Below are positions 55,954 through 64,000 of a stretch of DNA of 64,000 bases, piece after piece. Made by a program: the position numbers and the translations under genes. Origin of the DNA: Hygrocybe punicea. Lineage: Eukaryota; Basidiomycota; Agaricomycetes; Agaricales; Hygrophoraceae. Location of the stretch: NCBI GenBank assembly GCA_963556145.1, contig OY744462.1:2170001-2234000 (forward strand). The letters run 5' to 3'. Positions within the stretch are counted from its first letter, which is position 1; every line of letters begins with the position of its first letter. The notes under the pieces are model-generated. The model worked only from the letters and a program-made list of their open reading frames with translations. It was not told the DNA's origin and did no database searches.

Positions 55954-57291
55954 CTAAGTAATGACAGACCAATGCTCAATGGCATCCCGCAGCCCCACAA
56001 TTTCCCCAAATTTGAACCTCATTTCCCTCAACTCCTCGATGGTTATGAACCTCAGCATCTGAGCGTGTGTATATGAATGTTCCTGGAACTTCTCCTTGAT
56101 TCCTTCACAAAACTCAAATGTTTTGCAGAACTCTTCAATCGTCATGTCAACGCCAGACTTGCGGTTGACCTGAAGGATGGTTGGGCACTAAAGGTCATAG
56201 GAGTCTTGTTTCGGAGTGGCAGATGTGACAGGGGCAGGGTTCGGAGGCAGGACAGCAGTGGGTGGGACAACATTAGGTGTTGGATGAAACAACTCTGCAA
56301 CCTCCCTGCTGATGCTGAAATTGAAAATGGGAGCGGTACTTGGTGGTGGTATGGCCTGGGCATTCTTTGTATTGAGACGTTGGCAAAGAAGAGAGTTTGT
56401 TGTTATCTGGATCAAACAATCAGTTATTGGGCAGCTGCTCAAGTGTAGCGCATTCCTCTCCTTTTAGCTAGAATTTTGTAAGTAAAGATAGAAGAATACA
56501 AGAGGGAACAATACCATGGAAGCTGCCCAGCAATCCAGCATTAGATGGTTGAATGGGAGATGTCCACCATCCTCGTCGATCCAACAATATGTCCCACCAC
56601 AATTTCCCTGTTTCTTGTTGCATACCCAGTGTTTTTGCAACGCCTCAATGCTGCTTCCCTTCTTGACATTGCCTGGAAGCATCGCTGGATCTTTTGTAGT
56701 CTTCTTCAGCTTGCTAACGTCCTCATCTGGTACATTCTCTTTGTCTCCATCAAGGTTGCACTGAACAATAGTGATGTTCACGATAGTGTTCTTGACTTTG
56801 CCACCTAACACTTTTTACAGCAAAAGGGTGTAGTCGGTTTTGGCAGCTATGGGGATACCAGGTTTTGAGATGACACGAGTGATGAAAAAAAGGATGTCAT
56901 AGTGAGAAAAGTCAAGGATGATAGGGCTGAGTGCTTGCAAAATCTTGGCCAAGATTTGTGCCTTCATGGTATCCCAAGGCTTGTTGGAACAAAGTTGGAA
57001 TGAAATGTTTTTGGGGCTTTGTTTTGACACAGGCTTCTTCATCTTGGTAGTGGAGAAAATTGATGCAACATAGGTGATCAAGGCAGCAGGGGCATTGGGA
57101 ACTGCTGCTTGTGTCGCTGCTACCTTCTGACATTTTTGAGGAATGGCTGGTGCATCAATCAATGATTCCGTAGACTGAGCAGAGCTGTCACTGTCAACAT
57201 CAACGTCACTGTTAGAGGGCAAGAAACGATTGTCAAGATCAGTGTCGATTATGCTTGGTTGTTTGCAAGGCTTTTTTCTAGACCGACACAT
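55954..57291 (-). pseudogene. Accessory gene of the transposon, with a SAM-like C-terminus
   Basis: It starts MCRSRKKPCKQPSI at 57291, just inside the right inverted repeat. The first exon is followed by in-frame TAA at 56815. The frame resumes DGDKENVPDED, DPAMLPGNVKKGSSIEALQK and a cysteine/histidine segment (HWVCNKKQGNCGGTYCWID, HLPFNHLMLDCW). After a probable intron at 56520 the frame carries a TGA (PNN-stop-LFD), then a Pro-rich linker. A compact helical end follows (TIEEFCKTFEFCEGIKEKFQ, then EHSYTHAQMLRFITIEELRE, MRFKFGEIVGLRDAIEHW) that resembles a SAM domain. From memory, unverified, proteins of this layout are common hypothetical proteins in mushroom genomes. This copy is broken by at least two stops and one frame change. 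Confidence 0.6.
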
Positions 57292-57317
57292 GGTAGATAC
57301 AGATAGAGTCTAGAGCA

Positions 57318-57537
57318 TAAAATTATTCTAAGTCCCCACCTGCCTAATTGATCAAAATTTCATGCCAACTGCCATGCTTTCTAAAAATGGCTGTAATTAG
57401 ATCAACTAATGTTGGCAGAGGACCCATCAGCTTTTGGTGCGATCTATGTACTCAAATATTTTGGTAATTATCCCTATTTTATTTACAATGTGATAGCCAT
57501 TTTTTGAAAAATATCAGCTTGAGCTGGGGCAACACTA
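57318..57537 (-). repeat. Right terminal inverted repeat
   Basis: Inverted counterpart of the left repeat, ending CAACACTA. Confidence 0.88.
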
Positions 57538-57545
57538 AAGGTATG
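57538..57545. repeat. 8-bp target duplication AAGGTATG, right
   Basis: Identical to 54556-54563. Confidence 0.93.
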
Positions 57546-57658
57546 GCCACGATGAGTTCCAGGATGGCTGTGGGCTTGTCGATCTTGCCTGCCATGGTAA
57601 TCCTTTGTGACCTTGACACAGATGTCCCTAACTGTCGGTTCAAAGGTGGTTTCCAGGT
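57538..57658 (-). other. Short host or DIRS-related segment between two transposons
   Basis: The minus strand is open (MAGKIDKPTAILELIVAIP) and continues in frame across the excised transposon into FGAIHEDDTLNRQAFGAYCH (54555 down). The family is not recognised; it could be the 5' end of the DIRS gag or an older gene. Confidence 0.45.
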
Positions 57659-58051
57659 TAGTGTTGCCGAAGTTCAGTTTGGTCCGGTTCCAACCCTTTT
57701 TGGCAGAACCGCAAACTGAACTTCGGGTCCGGTTTGGCACATGGCCAAACCCGGACCCAGACGGCGTCGAACTGTCTCTTTGCATTCGGTCTGGGTTCAG
57801 ACGTGGTCTGAAACCCAGACCGAGGTGGGCTCACCCCGTCCGTTCTCCTCGCGAATGGCAGGCACGTATCAATAGATACGGCGCTGCACTTCACGAGGTA
57901 GATGGGTGCAGGGGAGCCCTCCGGTGTCCCCAAGGGATGTGGAGGGACGGGGTCTTGTCCCATGGTCCCTGCGTGGCATTGCTGGCGCTGCTGCTGCCAA
58001 CCGTTGTCCTCGTCGGGGTGGTGGTATGGTTGTGATGGTGTTGCTGCCACA

Positions 58052-58086
<35 letters not shown>

Positions 58087-58566
58087 CGCCGTTGCTGCTG
58101 CCGCTGCTGCTGTTGTCGCCGTTGCCGCTGCCACTGTTGCTGCTGCTGCTGCTGCTGGCCGTCGCTGTTGTCGTTGCCATGCCGCCGCTGGTGGTGGTGG
58201 TGTTGCGGCTGTCCCGTGTCCGTTGGCATTGGATGGCTTGGTGCAGCAGCAGCAGCAGCTGCTGCTGCCGGCACTGCTGCTGTTGTCCTCTTCGGGTGGT
58301 GGTATGGTCGCGGTGGTGTTGCTGCCATGGCTGCTGCTGCCGGCGTTGTGCTGTTGCCGGCGTTGCTGCTGTTGCCGGCGTTGCTGCTGTTGCTGGCATT
58401 GCTGCTGCTGTTGCAGGCGCTTCTGCTGCTGATGGCCGTTGCCGTTGTCGTTGATGCCATTGCCGTTGCCACCGCTGGTGGTGTTGTGGCCGTCCCACGT
58501 CCGTTGGCATTGCGTTTGCGCTGGGATCCATGTTGTGCCAGGTCATGTGCGTCGCGGTCAAGTTGC
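57659..58566. mobile_element. CTG-repeat TIR element, copy 2, left part
   Basis: It begins TAGTGTTGCCGAAGTTCAG and parallels 45303-46250 almost throughout, with a longer pure CTG run (about 11 units near 58052-58085). Similarity stops near 58566. The bases before it are ttccaggt, and I found no matching right flank. Confidence 0.75.
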
Positions 58567-58757
58567 CTATGATACTATTACAATATGAAACAATTATATT
58601 AACAATGCATATCCATTCTCTATCAATATCAATACCAGCTTCTTCATCACCATTCTTCTCCATATTTCTTGTTTCTTGCCAGTTTTCACCTTCTTTGCAC
58701 CCTGTCTTTGAATAATCCTCCCCTAGAATATTTCCACAAGCAGTGATGGTACATTCC

Positions 58758-59170
58758 GGTTCTGATTCTGTTATTAATAATAGTGCTGAAATTTCAAGTC
58801 AGTAAATAGTTGGACCAAAACTAAGTCTCTACTCAGCAGAAATTGGACTAATATGTGAAAGATTAGGTTCAGGTTTGAACCAGTTTGAACTAGGTTCACA
58901 AGATTCCCTCCTTGACTGAACCTACATGAACTGAACCTAAGTTCAGTTCAAGGTTCAGGGTAATACCTGAACTGAACCTTGGGTTTGGTTCAAGGTTCAG
59001 TCAAGGAGGGAATCTTGTGAACCTAGGTTGAACTGGTTCAAACCTGAACCTAATCTTTCACATATTAGTCTAATTTCTGCTGAGTAGAGACTTAGTTTTG
59101 GTCCAACTATTTACTGACTTGAAATTTTAGCACTATTAATAACAGAATCTAGATTCGGATCTCGAGATAA
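58758..59170. repeat. Fold-back inverted repeat with about 165-bp arms
   Basis: The arms run from about 58758 to 58935 and inverted from about 59000 to 59165, with few mismatches. The outer ends contain agtgctgaaatttc and its complement; the centre is rich in ggttca/tgaacc. It encodes nothing and is probably a MITE-like element. Confidence 0.75.
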
Positions 59171-59829
59171 TTCAGGCACAAGCCAGGTCCTGATTATCTG
59201 ACAAACAAATGGTCTACAATTCTGCCCTCACAATAAAAGCCATAGATATTGGTCTAGAAATCCTAAATATTTGAGTCATTTTCTATTTTCTGAATACATA
59301 TTCACAATAATGAAAACAATAAAGGCCTAAATAATTGTAATTTCTGTATGCACTATTTTCTGTATGAATACCACTTTTAGATAATATTATTTTCTGCAAT
59401 ATGTTCACAAGTGAGATAACAACACAAATAGTTTCAAAATGTGATTAGATATCTGCATATTATTTGATCACAAAAATTCCTCATCCATCTCCTGTGTCTC
59501 CAAAATGTGATAACAAATTAAATTAAATGCTATTTACAGATCATAACTACATTAATGTAATAAAGAGGCAGAGGAAAAGGGGAGAGTAGAAGGGAGTGAA
59601 AATGGAAGCACATAAAGACAAGGGAAGAGAGGTGGAGTTAGCCAACAGAGGGAGGAGGAAGGGGAGAGAGAGAATTAGGGGACAGGGAAGAGGTGTCAAG
59701 AGTAGAGGGAAAGAAGGGGGGAGAAGAATGGGGGAGGGGGAGGATGAATGGGAGGGAGGAGGAGGAGGAGAGAAGCCCTTTCAGCATATCTTTTCCATGA
59801 AATGTGAGTCAGCTGAGATGGACAATTCC
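59171..59829. other. AT-rich spacer followed by a purine-rich tract
   Basis: No gene seen. From 59565 to 59775 the plus strand is almost entirely A and G (ggaggaggaggaggagag and similar). Confidence 0.6.
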
Positions 59830-60560
59830 CACTTGAAGTGGGCCAGCCGACCTTGGCCAACCAATATCTTTTCCCAAGACGGATAGCTTGGCTGAGGCAT
59901 ACAGCTGGCCACCCCAAGTGGGTTGGCCAACCAGGGGATATTTTGCCCAATTGGGTGGGGGTTTCAGCTTGCCATCAGACATGGGTTAGCCAACCATCAG
60001 CCAATATAGGCTACCAGGCATGGGTTGGCTGACCAGTAGGAATATTTTGGCTGGCCATCTGGCATGGGTTGGCTGACCCAACTGGATATTGGCTGGCCAT
60101 CAGACATGGGTTGGCTGACCCACTGCCATATGTTGGCTGGCCATCAGGCATGGGTTGGCTGACCCACTTGCATATATGGCTGGCCAGGCAGCCTGGATTG
60201 GTGGACACTCTGGCTTATCTTGGCTGGCCATCAGGCCTGGGTTGGCTGACCCACTTACACATTTTGGCTGGCCATCAGGCATGGGTTGGCCAACCCACTG
60301 GCATATATGGGCTTGCCATCAAGCATGGGTTGGCCAACCCTCTAGCCTATATTGGCTCCCTATCAGGCATGGGCTGGCATACAAGCAGGGATATTTTACC
60401 TGGCCATCAGGCATTGGTTGGCTGACTAGCAAAGAAATGTGGTTGACCAGCAGAGATGGGTTGGCTGATGCATTGGCTGGCCAGTTAGCATGGGTTGATC
60501 AACAGCAATGGGTACGTTGGCTAGTCAACTAATAGTGTTTGGCCTACCGTGGAACAGCAT
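59830..60560. repeat. Minisatellite with units around TGGCTGGCCATCAGGCATGG
   Basis: About 12-14 imperfect units of roughly 45-60 bp, each with a ggccatcaggcatgggttgg core followed by a ctgacccac-like segment and a cata-rich spacer. It is open in several frames by virtue of repetition. Confidence 0.8.
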
Positions 60561-61740
60561 CCTGTGGGAATATGTTTTTACCAGAAAATGTTTTGCTCAG
60601 CCAGCACAAGCTGGTTTTCACAGAGGTGGGTGGTCATTTCACCTAGCCAATAGGTATGACTAGCAATCTGAGAGATTTATCTTGTCTGGTCACATGCTTC
60701 AATTTTACAACAACCAATTACATGAAAAGTGGCTGGTTCAATCAAGAAATGTACTCACATATTTTCATCTTGAGAAGATATCTGAATATTATATTCGTGC
60801 ACCTCCAAACTTCCTCCCAGTGACTCAGGGTTAGGGTTAGCAGCGATAAAAATCAATAAATAGGCCCACAGTGATTTACATTACATTCACTAAAGTACAA
60901 CAATGTGAAATCACACATTTAAGTGTGAAAAGAACACTACGAAGAAAATACAGTTGCAAAGAAAAGTCATTCAGTCTCAATCTCAAAGGAGGAGCTCTTC
61001 TCCTTCTTGATCAAGACTGATTGACAAGAGAAGTAATGTCAAAATTTTTGCGAACACAGAACAAACAAACCATGAAAATACAAATGCAACACAATACAAG
61101 AAATTGAGACAAGTAAAACACATCACCTGTTGATACAATGTCAATAATACAAGGATTAATAATGAAAATGAGACCTACCCAATAAATTCTTGTCAATGCC
61201 ACCAGGCCCACTACAAGTAGGTTGCCTAGCCAGGAACTCAGGTGGATTCACCCTCCCTGAATTCCTAATCAAAGACCCATGGTGGCAAGTGCTCATTGCT
61301 GAGGACCCACCACCAACGGTTGGGCATGCAGAGATACCACAATAGTCACTAAAAAGTAATCCTTGAAAAGAGTATTGTTAGTAATCAGCTAACAGAAATC
61401 CCTTATCTGAATGCAAACATGACAAAGACAATACCTGACTCCGGAAAAAGCAACAGTAAATGTAGCCCTGTGAACTAAACAGCAAATCCAAAGGAAATCA
61501 CATACCTGTCATGCCAATAACACTCCAGAATCTCTGGTTGTTGCCCGGTACAACAGCCAAAGATCCTGTAGTGTTATCAAAGGTGGCAGTGGTGGTGGTG
61601 AGGTAAGAAGAAATTTTCAACCACGTTTGATGGGCTTGTAGTTATTTGGTCTTGTAGTTGTTTGTTCATGTGACCTGACGCGTTGTTTTGACGATCACAC
61701 ATGTGTCACAATATAGAATGTCACGTCTGAGTGCCCAGAC
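60561..61740. other. Spacer without recognisable gene
   Basis: AT-rich DNA. Near 60827-60840 there are two TTAGGG-like units, too few for telomeric meaning. Nothing else identified. Confidence 0.5.
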
Positions 61741-62214
61741 CACCTGACCTTCCCACACTACCAGCCTTATAAGGCTGGTTGAGACACGTGTTCAACCAGC
61801 CTTATAAGGCTGAAAAGCGTTATTTTCCAACACCGGGGATAAACCCTACCCCAATGCTGCTCAGTACTTAGCATTTTCGTAAATAATGTTAGTAGTATTA
61901 CTAGTAGCCTGTTTGGGGACAGGCGCTGACGCTCGGGCTTTCTCGCCACCATTGCCATGGCCCTGCCCATCACAACAGGGTCTCGGGCTCGTCGTTGTTG
62001 GCAACGAACATGGGTTCTCCCTCATCCCTGCATGTATTTGATTAGTTCATTTTATAGCTATGACTTATAATGATATATTTTGTCAATGAAAAAGCACCCA
62101 ACACGGTAGGGTTTATCCCCGGTGTTGGAAAATAACGCTTTTCAGCCTTATAAGGCTGGTTGAGACACGTGTTCAACCAGCCTTATAAGGCTGGTAGTGT
62201 GGGAAGGTCAGGTG
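61741..62214. mobile_element. MITE-like element with 110-bp inverted repeats containing palindromes
   Basis: Arms 61741-61850 and 62105-62214 are nearly perfect inverted repeats starting CACCTGACCTTCCC. Each arm holds two copies of the palindrome AGCCTTATAAGGCT separated by gagacacgtgttcaacc. The 254-bp centre is non-coding. I see no clear target duplication. Confidence 0.75.
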
Positions 62215-62399
62215 CATACGTCAGGTTACATCGGTCACGTCGGGTCACATCACGTTGGGTTACGTTGGGTTACGTTGGGTTCGAATGCGAGTTGAATGGA
62301 GGCAGTGGGTTCATCCGGATTAGTGATATATCAAGGATACGGACTCAGAGGGACGTCGACCCTCTACAGTGGTCAAGGTGGGCCACGGGGCGCTGTTCT

Positions 62400-62772
62400 A
62401 TGTAATAAAATGTCAGTAAAATATAGTATGAAGCCGTTACTTACCGTGGTTGTTGAGTAGCGTTAGTGTTGAGTTGAAATTAGGGTGTCGCACGAGTATG
62501 TTTAAGGTCACATGACCTAAGTTCACACGACTGCATAGAAAAAAATGTGAAAAATTCAGTATCTAAATGAGTATCTACGTAGGTAACTATACATTACGGT
62601 TCGCGGTTTGAACCGCGTTTGAATGCGGTTTGAACCGCATGTCAGTGCCAGAATCGCAAATGGAACCAGCGGTTCAGTTCAGCCAAAGGGCTGAACCAGA
62701 ACCAAACTTCTGGTTCAGTTCGTGGTTCAAACCAGGTTCAGATCGGTTCCCAACCGAACTTTGGCATCACTA
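62400..62772. mobile_element. Right-end fragment related to the CTG-repeat TIR family
   Basis: The last 190 bp are ggttc/gaacc-rich arrays, as in 46435-46606, and the end reads CCGAACTTTGGCATCACTA, a diverged version of the family end. The following bases (ggtggaca) do not match the left flank of copy 2. Confidence 0.5.
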
Positions 62773-62779
62773 GGTGGAC

Positions 62780-63431
62780 AAAGGCAATCGACATATTTTC
62801 GATCCGATACTTGGTCTTTCCTGTTCCCACTGGGTGAGTGTAGTCAGCTTTCGTGAAGGCAACATCTCACCTCACCATCAGTGACCACTGGTATTTGATT
62901 ATCATGACAAATCCTGGTGCATGTTTGTCAGAAAATCCTCCTGATGGACTGCACATGTAATTATCCATTTTAGCTTTGCCTTGAACTTACTCATCTTCAA
63001 TTAGTGTAACATTTGTTCTCGATTCACTGCCCCCGGCGAACCATTATAAAGATATATCCCTGGTGTATGCATGGCTGGCAGGCATTGCGATGAACACCAG
63101 GTGAAAAAGCTGGCACATATCAAGAGAGTCATCCCCACAGTGAACAATGTCTAATGTCAGTGTTGCGACTGAATTGAAGCTTTCTTTTCAGGTACCTGGA
63201 CAGCCGAATTTTGACGATTGTGGCATCTACATGCTGCATTTCCTTCGAATCTTCTTAGAAAACCCAATGGAAATGATGGACATCATGCTGGGTGACAAGA
63301 GTACCATCAAAGCTGCCAAAGATCCATGGCAAGACTGGCGAATACCCATGCTTTGTCAGGAACTCCAGGGGGCCTTGCACAGGCAAGCTGTTCACAATTG
63401 CATTCAGGGGATGTGCTGGACAGGGTTGTAG
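62780..63431 (+). pseudogene. Ulp1/SENP-type (C48) cysteine protease fragment
   Basis: Pieces on the plus strand read AIDIFSIRYLVFPVPTG, then HWYLIIMTNPGACLSENPPD (catalytic His region), FVLDSLPPANHYKDI (catalytic Asp) and VPGQPNFDDCGIYMLHFLRI (oxyanion Gln and catalytic Cys). They are joined by probable introns and at least one frame problem near 63100. Ulp1 proteases cleave SUMO conjugates, and such domains are also common passengers in fungal DNA transposons. It starts abruptly next to the transposon end at 62772. Confidence 0.7.
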
Positions 63432-63578
63432 TGGAAGGAAAGGAGGGTTCATCGAGTGATGTTAAATTGGTCTGAGGTTGGTTTGAGGCCCCAACGATGG
63501 TATCATATTCTGACAGTTCATTGGATTTGTAACCTTGTCCTGTACTGAAATGTATTTGTATGTCAAGGCACATAATTT

Positions 63579-64000
63579 TAGTGTTGCTGAAGTTCAGTTC
63601 GGTCCGGTTCCAAGCCTTTTTGGCGGAACCACGAACTGAACTTCGGGTCCGGTTTGGCGCATGGCCAAACCTGGACCCAGACGGCATTGAACCGTCTCGC
63701 CGCGTTCGGTCTGGCTCACCCCGTGAGCTCCGTTCTCCTCACGAATGGCAGGCACGTATCAATTGATATGGCGCTACACTTCGCGAGGTAGTTGGGCTGC
63801 GGGGGAGCCGTCCGGTGCTGCTGCTGCTGCTGCTGCTGTTGCTGCTGCTGCCATTGCCGTGGCATTGCTGCCATTGCCGTGGCGTTGCTGCCGTTGCTGC
63901 TGTTGCCGCCGTTGCCGCTGTTGCCGCTGTTGCTGCTGCTGCCGTCACTGCTGCCGTCGTTGCTGCCGTCGTTGCTGCCGTCGCCGTTGCTGCTGCCACT
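63579..64000. mobile_element. CTG-repeat TIR element, copy 3, cut by window end
   Basis: It begins TAGTGTTGCTGAAGTTCAG, preceded by cataattt as the candidate 8-bp duplication. It follows the family sequence with a deletion of the segment after about 63800 and different CTG/CCG interruption patterns. Confidence 0.8.

Larger units (their letters stand above)
54564..57537. mobile_element. Two-gene DNA transposon with long TIRs and 8-bp target duplication
   Basis: The 2974-bp element begins TAGTGTTGTCTCAGCTCAAG and ends with the inverted version. Inverted repeats are alignable over about 220 bp (54564 to about 54842 and 57318-57537), with about 60 extra bases in the left one. It is bounded by a perfect 8-bp duplication. 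Removing the element and one duplication leaves the flanking minus-strand frame open across the site. Inside, a transposase reads rightward from the left repeat and a second gene reads leftward from the right repeat, so each inverted repeat serves as a promoter region. Confidence 0.88.

Noticed and set aside
60069..60532. Open frames rich in Trp, Gly and Leu in the minisatellite
   Set aside because: Openness follows from the repeat unit, occurs in more than one frame, and no start, intron or domain supports coding.
60827..60840. Telomere-like TTAGGG units
   Set aside because: Only two units in an AT-rich spacer; a telomere or meaningful interstitial array would be much longer.
62268..62280. 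tRNA-like B-box (GGTTCGAAT) near 62275
   Set aside because: No matching A-box or cloverleaf around it; the motif lies in a gttgggttac repeat.
62400..62772. Pairing this right end with the CTG-family left end at 57659 as one 5.1-kb element
   Set aside because: The flanking 8-mers (ttccaggt and ggtggaca) do not match, so a single insertion is not supported.
1..64000. CRISPR arrays, rRNA genes, bacterial operons
   Set aside because: Intron-rich eukaryotic genes throughout; the repeats seen are LTRs, TIRs, minisatellites and microsatellites, and no rRNA-like segment was recognised.

Overview
The window is nuclear DNA of a filamentous basidiomycete, most likely a mushroom-forming agaricomycete. 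Short GT-AG introns of about 45-70 nt interrupt almost every gene, some exons are only 9-19 nt long, and the families present (NACHT-WD40 proteins, BTB and F-box proteins, an RBR ubiquitin ligase, Dicer, DIRS-type and chromodomain Ty3/Gypsy retroelements) are typical of such genomes. I cannot name the species. All intron models were read by eye.

Positions 1-36400 are mostly host genes. A 3.4-kb block (1-3422) holding a broken NACHT-WD40 gene and the 3' end of an AhpD-like gene recurs almost perfectly at 9186-12608; the first copy ends exactly at a run of 200 N. Between and after the copies lie a WD40 protein, a long serine/proline-rich protein, an intact AhpD-like gene, a complete Dicer, a phosducin-like gene divergent from Dicer, a membrane-anchored beta-propeller/amidohydrolase, a small Lys/Ala-rich protein divergent from an F-box gene, a tandem pair of RBR ubiquitin-ligase genes, a BTB gene and glutathione reductase.

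From 36841 to the end the window is a nest of mobile elements. A CHAT-protease-like gene is split by a complete 7.05-kb Ty3/Gypsy chromovirus (37132-44182, minus strand, 558-bp LTRs, 5-bp target duplication). Its pol frame is broken only by five TGA codons, its two LTRs differ only at CpG-type sites, its primer-binding site pairs with its predicted RNA 5' end, and an ASCH/PUA-like domain follows the chromodomain.

Next comes a degraded DIRS-type tyrosine-recombinase retroelement (minus strand, about 54500 down to 45238). It is interrupted by a 1.3-kb CTG-repeat-bearing terminal-inverted-repeat element (45303-46606, 8-bp duplication) and by a 4.2-kb LTR element without reverse transcriptase (48441-52621, 4-bp duplication) that carries an array of 11 GATAAG and 9 TGASTCA motifs upstream of a TATA box.

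A two-gene DNA transposon (54564-57537) has long inverted repeats, an 8-bp target duplication, a DD34E-type transposase reading frame and a SAM-like accessory gene on the other strand. The remainder holds two more copies of the CTG-repeat element, a fold-back repeat, a minisatellite, a palindromic inverted-repeat element and a Ulp1-protease fragment. Loss of CpG dinucleotides appears to be the common way these elements have been inactivated.
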